NCBI GenBank assembly: GCA_036276115.1
Contig: DATBEM010000037.1
Coordinates: forward strand, 25,709 to 89,708
From: Trebonia sp036276115
GTDB lineage: Bacteria > Actinomycetota > Actinomycetes > Streptosporangiales > Streptosporangiaceae
Direction: 5' to 3'
Length of the DNA: 64,000 bases
Below are positions 61,545 through 64,000 of this stretch, piece after piece (the stretch's first letter is position 1; each line of letters opens with the position of its first letter). The position numbers and the translations under genes are program-made. Under the pieces are notes generated by a model. The model made no database searches, was not told the origin of the DNA, and was given only the letters and a program-made list of their open reading frames with translations.

Positions 61545-61614
61545 ACCTGAAATTTCACCTGCAACGTGATTATGCGGCCGTCGGCATCAGCTATCTCTAA
61601 CAGTGCAAGAAAAG

Positions 61615-61635
61615 GTAGTTACGGAGCGTAACTAC
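61615..61635. promoter_or_regulatory. Perfect 9-bp dyad upstream of lsr2
   Basis: GTAGTTACG (61615-61623), spacer GAG, CGTAACTAC (61627-61635). The surrounding 61545-61807 is AT-richer than the window average and has no gene. It could be an operator for lsr2 or a weak terminator of the small membrane-protein transcript. Confidence 0.4.
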
Positions 61636-61807
61636 GACTCCTGTGCTGTTGTAGTGCCACTGCGTAGTGTGGGCCGCTGCCCACTGCCCTCCGGCGGGGG
61701 CCCGTGCAGTGCGCCACTTGTGAATCTGTCATGGTGAATTGTCAAGCCAAGAACGTGGGTATATCTTTGGCAACCAAATAGGTTGCTCCACAGAGGGGAT
61801 GATTCCC

Positions 61808-62140
61808 ATGGCCCAGAAGGTCCAAGTGCTTCTCGTCGATGATCTCGACGGCAGCGAGGCGACGGAGACGGTGACCTTTGGTCTCGACGGCGTGTCGTAT
61901 GAGATCGACCTGAGTTCCGGCAACGCCGGGAAGCTCCGCGATGAACTTGCCCACTATGTGGAACACGCGCGCAAAGCGGCCGGCGCTGCCGCCGCTGCTC
62001 GCCGCCGCCGGCCGCGCAGCGGCGCTGGCCGTGAGCAGAGCGCGCGAATCCGCGAGTGGGCCAAGGCAAACGGCTACAAGGTCAATGAGCGCGGCCGCAT
62101 TCCGGCCAACATCGTGGCCGAGTACGAAGCCGTTCACTAG
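61808..62140 (+). CDS. lsr2: Lsr2 nucleoid-associated xenogeneic silencer
   Basis: 110 residues. The N-terminal oligomerisation domain is AQKVQVLLVDDLDGSEATET with VSYEIDLSSGNAGKLRDEL. The C-terminal DNA-binding domain has IREWAKANGYKVNERGRIPA with the RGR AT-hook-like motif. Lsr2 binds AT-rich DNA and silences acquired genes. GAGGGG lies upstream; an ATG three codons earlier is an alternative start. Position between lysS and clpC is conserved. Confidence 0.96.
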   Translation: MAQKVQVLLVDDLDGSEATETVTFGLDGVSYEIDLSSGNAGKLRDELAHYVEHARKAAGAAAAARRRRPRSGAGREQSARIREWAKANGYKVNERGRIPANIVAEYEAVH

Positions 62141-62249
62141 TAGGAGCGAGGGGCTCGTCTTCGGGTCGCGCTATGCCTGCGCGGCCGGGGGATGTGGCAG
62201 TTCTGTATAGGTTTGCCCGCCGCCATGGGGTTCCCCTCGCCCCTGGCGC

Positions 62250-62266
62250 GGGGACGTGACGTCCCC
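62250..62266. promoter_or_regulatory. 17-bp perfect palindrome in the lsr2-clpC gap
   Basis: GGGGACGT-G-ACGTCCCC is an exact inverted repeat in the 373-bp gene-free stretch between lsr2 and clpC. It may terminate lsr2 transcription or bind a regulator; a second G/C-rich dyad follows at 62267-62298. Confidence 0.45.
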
Positions 62267-62317
62267 GCGGGGGCCGGCCCCTGAGGGGGACCCCCGCCGG
62301 GCACTTGCCAAGGGGCG

Positions 62318-62335
62318 CGTTCGCCCGTGGCGTAC
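62318..62335 (+). promoter_or_regulatory. Candidate ClgR operator upstream of clpC
   Basis: TTCGCCCGTGGCGTAC contains CGC, five bases, GCG with the flanking T and TAC seen in the corynebacterial ClgR consensus; one inner position differs. ClgR activates clp genes in actinobacteria. It lies about 180 bp before the clpC start. Confidence 0.35.
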
Positions 62336-62513
62336 TTGGAACTACGTCGCCAGTTCACGCTGTTGGATGGGGTACAGACGCGGTGTCCGGGGAACTTCAC
62401 CTGTAGTTGACGCATAACGGCGTTAAGTCCAGGGTCGGGCACGCGGCTACGATGCGGAGCAGGACAGGCACGCTTGGGCCTGCCGGATCCCCCGCTGTGA
62501 GGAGAGCGACGAG

Positions 62514-64000
<1,487 letters not shown>

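Overview
The window is chromosomal DNA of a GC-rich actinobacterium. The evidence is GC-biased codon use, lsr2, a WhiB-family regulator, a Crp of the mycobacterial type, a zincin-type metallopeptidase of actinobacterial distribution, and long blocks of gene order shared with Mycobacterium (ArsA pair-whiB4-ponA2-phosphoesterase; ppa-zincin-tilS-hpt-ftsH-folE-folP-folK-coaX-lysS-lsr2-clpC). Several genes start 6-9 nt after a TANNNT -10 box, which suggests frequent leaderless transcripts. A filamentous, Streptosporangiales-like lineage is plausible, but the species cannot be named.

Layout. 1-7.6 kb is a potassium region: kdpE (cut by the left edge), a kdpD whose soluble N-terminal sensor is replaced by membrane segments, and two convergent KimA-like K+ permeases each fused to a C-terminal OB-fold. 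7.9-10.4 kb holds two genes with tail-fibre-like sequence, a repetitive membrane-protein gene and short repeats. 10.4-14.4 kb is tRNA-Ser, the SRP RNA gene, dnaX, ybaB and recR. 14.5-20.6 kb has a G6PDH-family gene, a GH15 trehalase/glucoamylase-type gene, an intact divergent regulator/SDR pair, and beside it the collapsed remains of a second such pair. 20.7-23.1 kb is ask-asd. 23.2-27.8 kb encodes a ferric-reductase-like membrane protein with a huge repetitive tail, coupled to a NuoF/ferredoxin-like protein. 27.9-29.5 kb is ugd plus a small membrane protein.

29.5-32.8 kb is a degraded accessory stretch: a secreted-protein gene broken by three frameshifts, a ROK-regulator/PA14-like chimera, a small lipoprotein and a normal tRNA-Pro(CGG). 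Inside it, on the minus strand at 30636-30712, are two tRNA halves in reversed order, the 3' half before the 5' half, separated by a 5-nt linker. Once rejoined they give a complete cloverleaf, with a best-fit CGG anticodon split between positions 33 and 34. This is the most unusual object in the window.

32.8-46.5 kb is the conserved cell-envelope and redox neighbourhood: phosphoesterase, yqeY, ponA2, whiB4, two ArsA-like ATPases, a slipin, DUF4177, RidA, Nudix and MBL proteins, crp, an NlpC/P60 hydrolase and a TPR protein. 46.5-64 kb is the housekeeping block from ppa to clpC (cut by the right edge). Relative to mycobacterial order it lacks dacB between ppa and the zincin gene, folB between folP and folK, and panC/panD before coaX.
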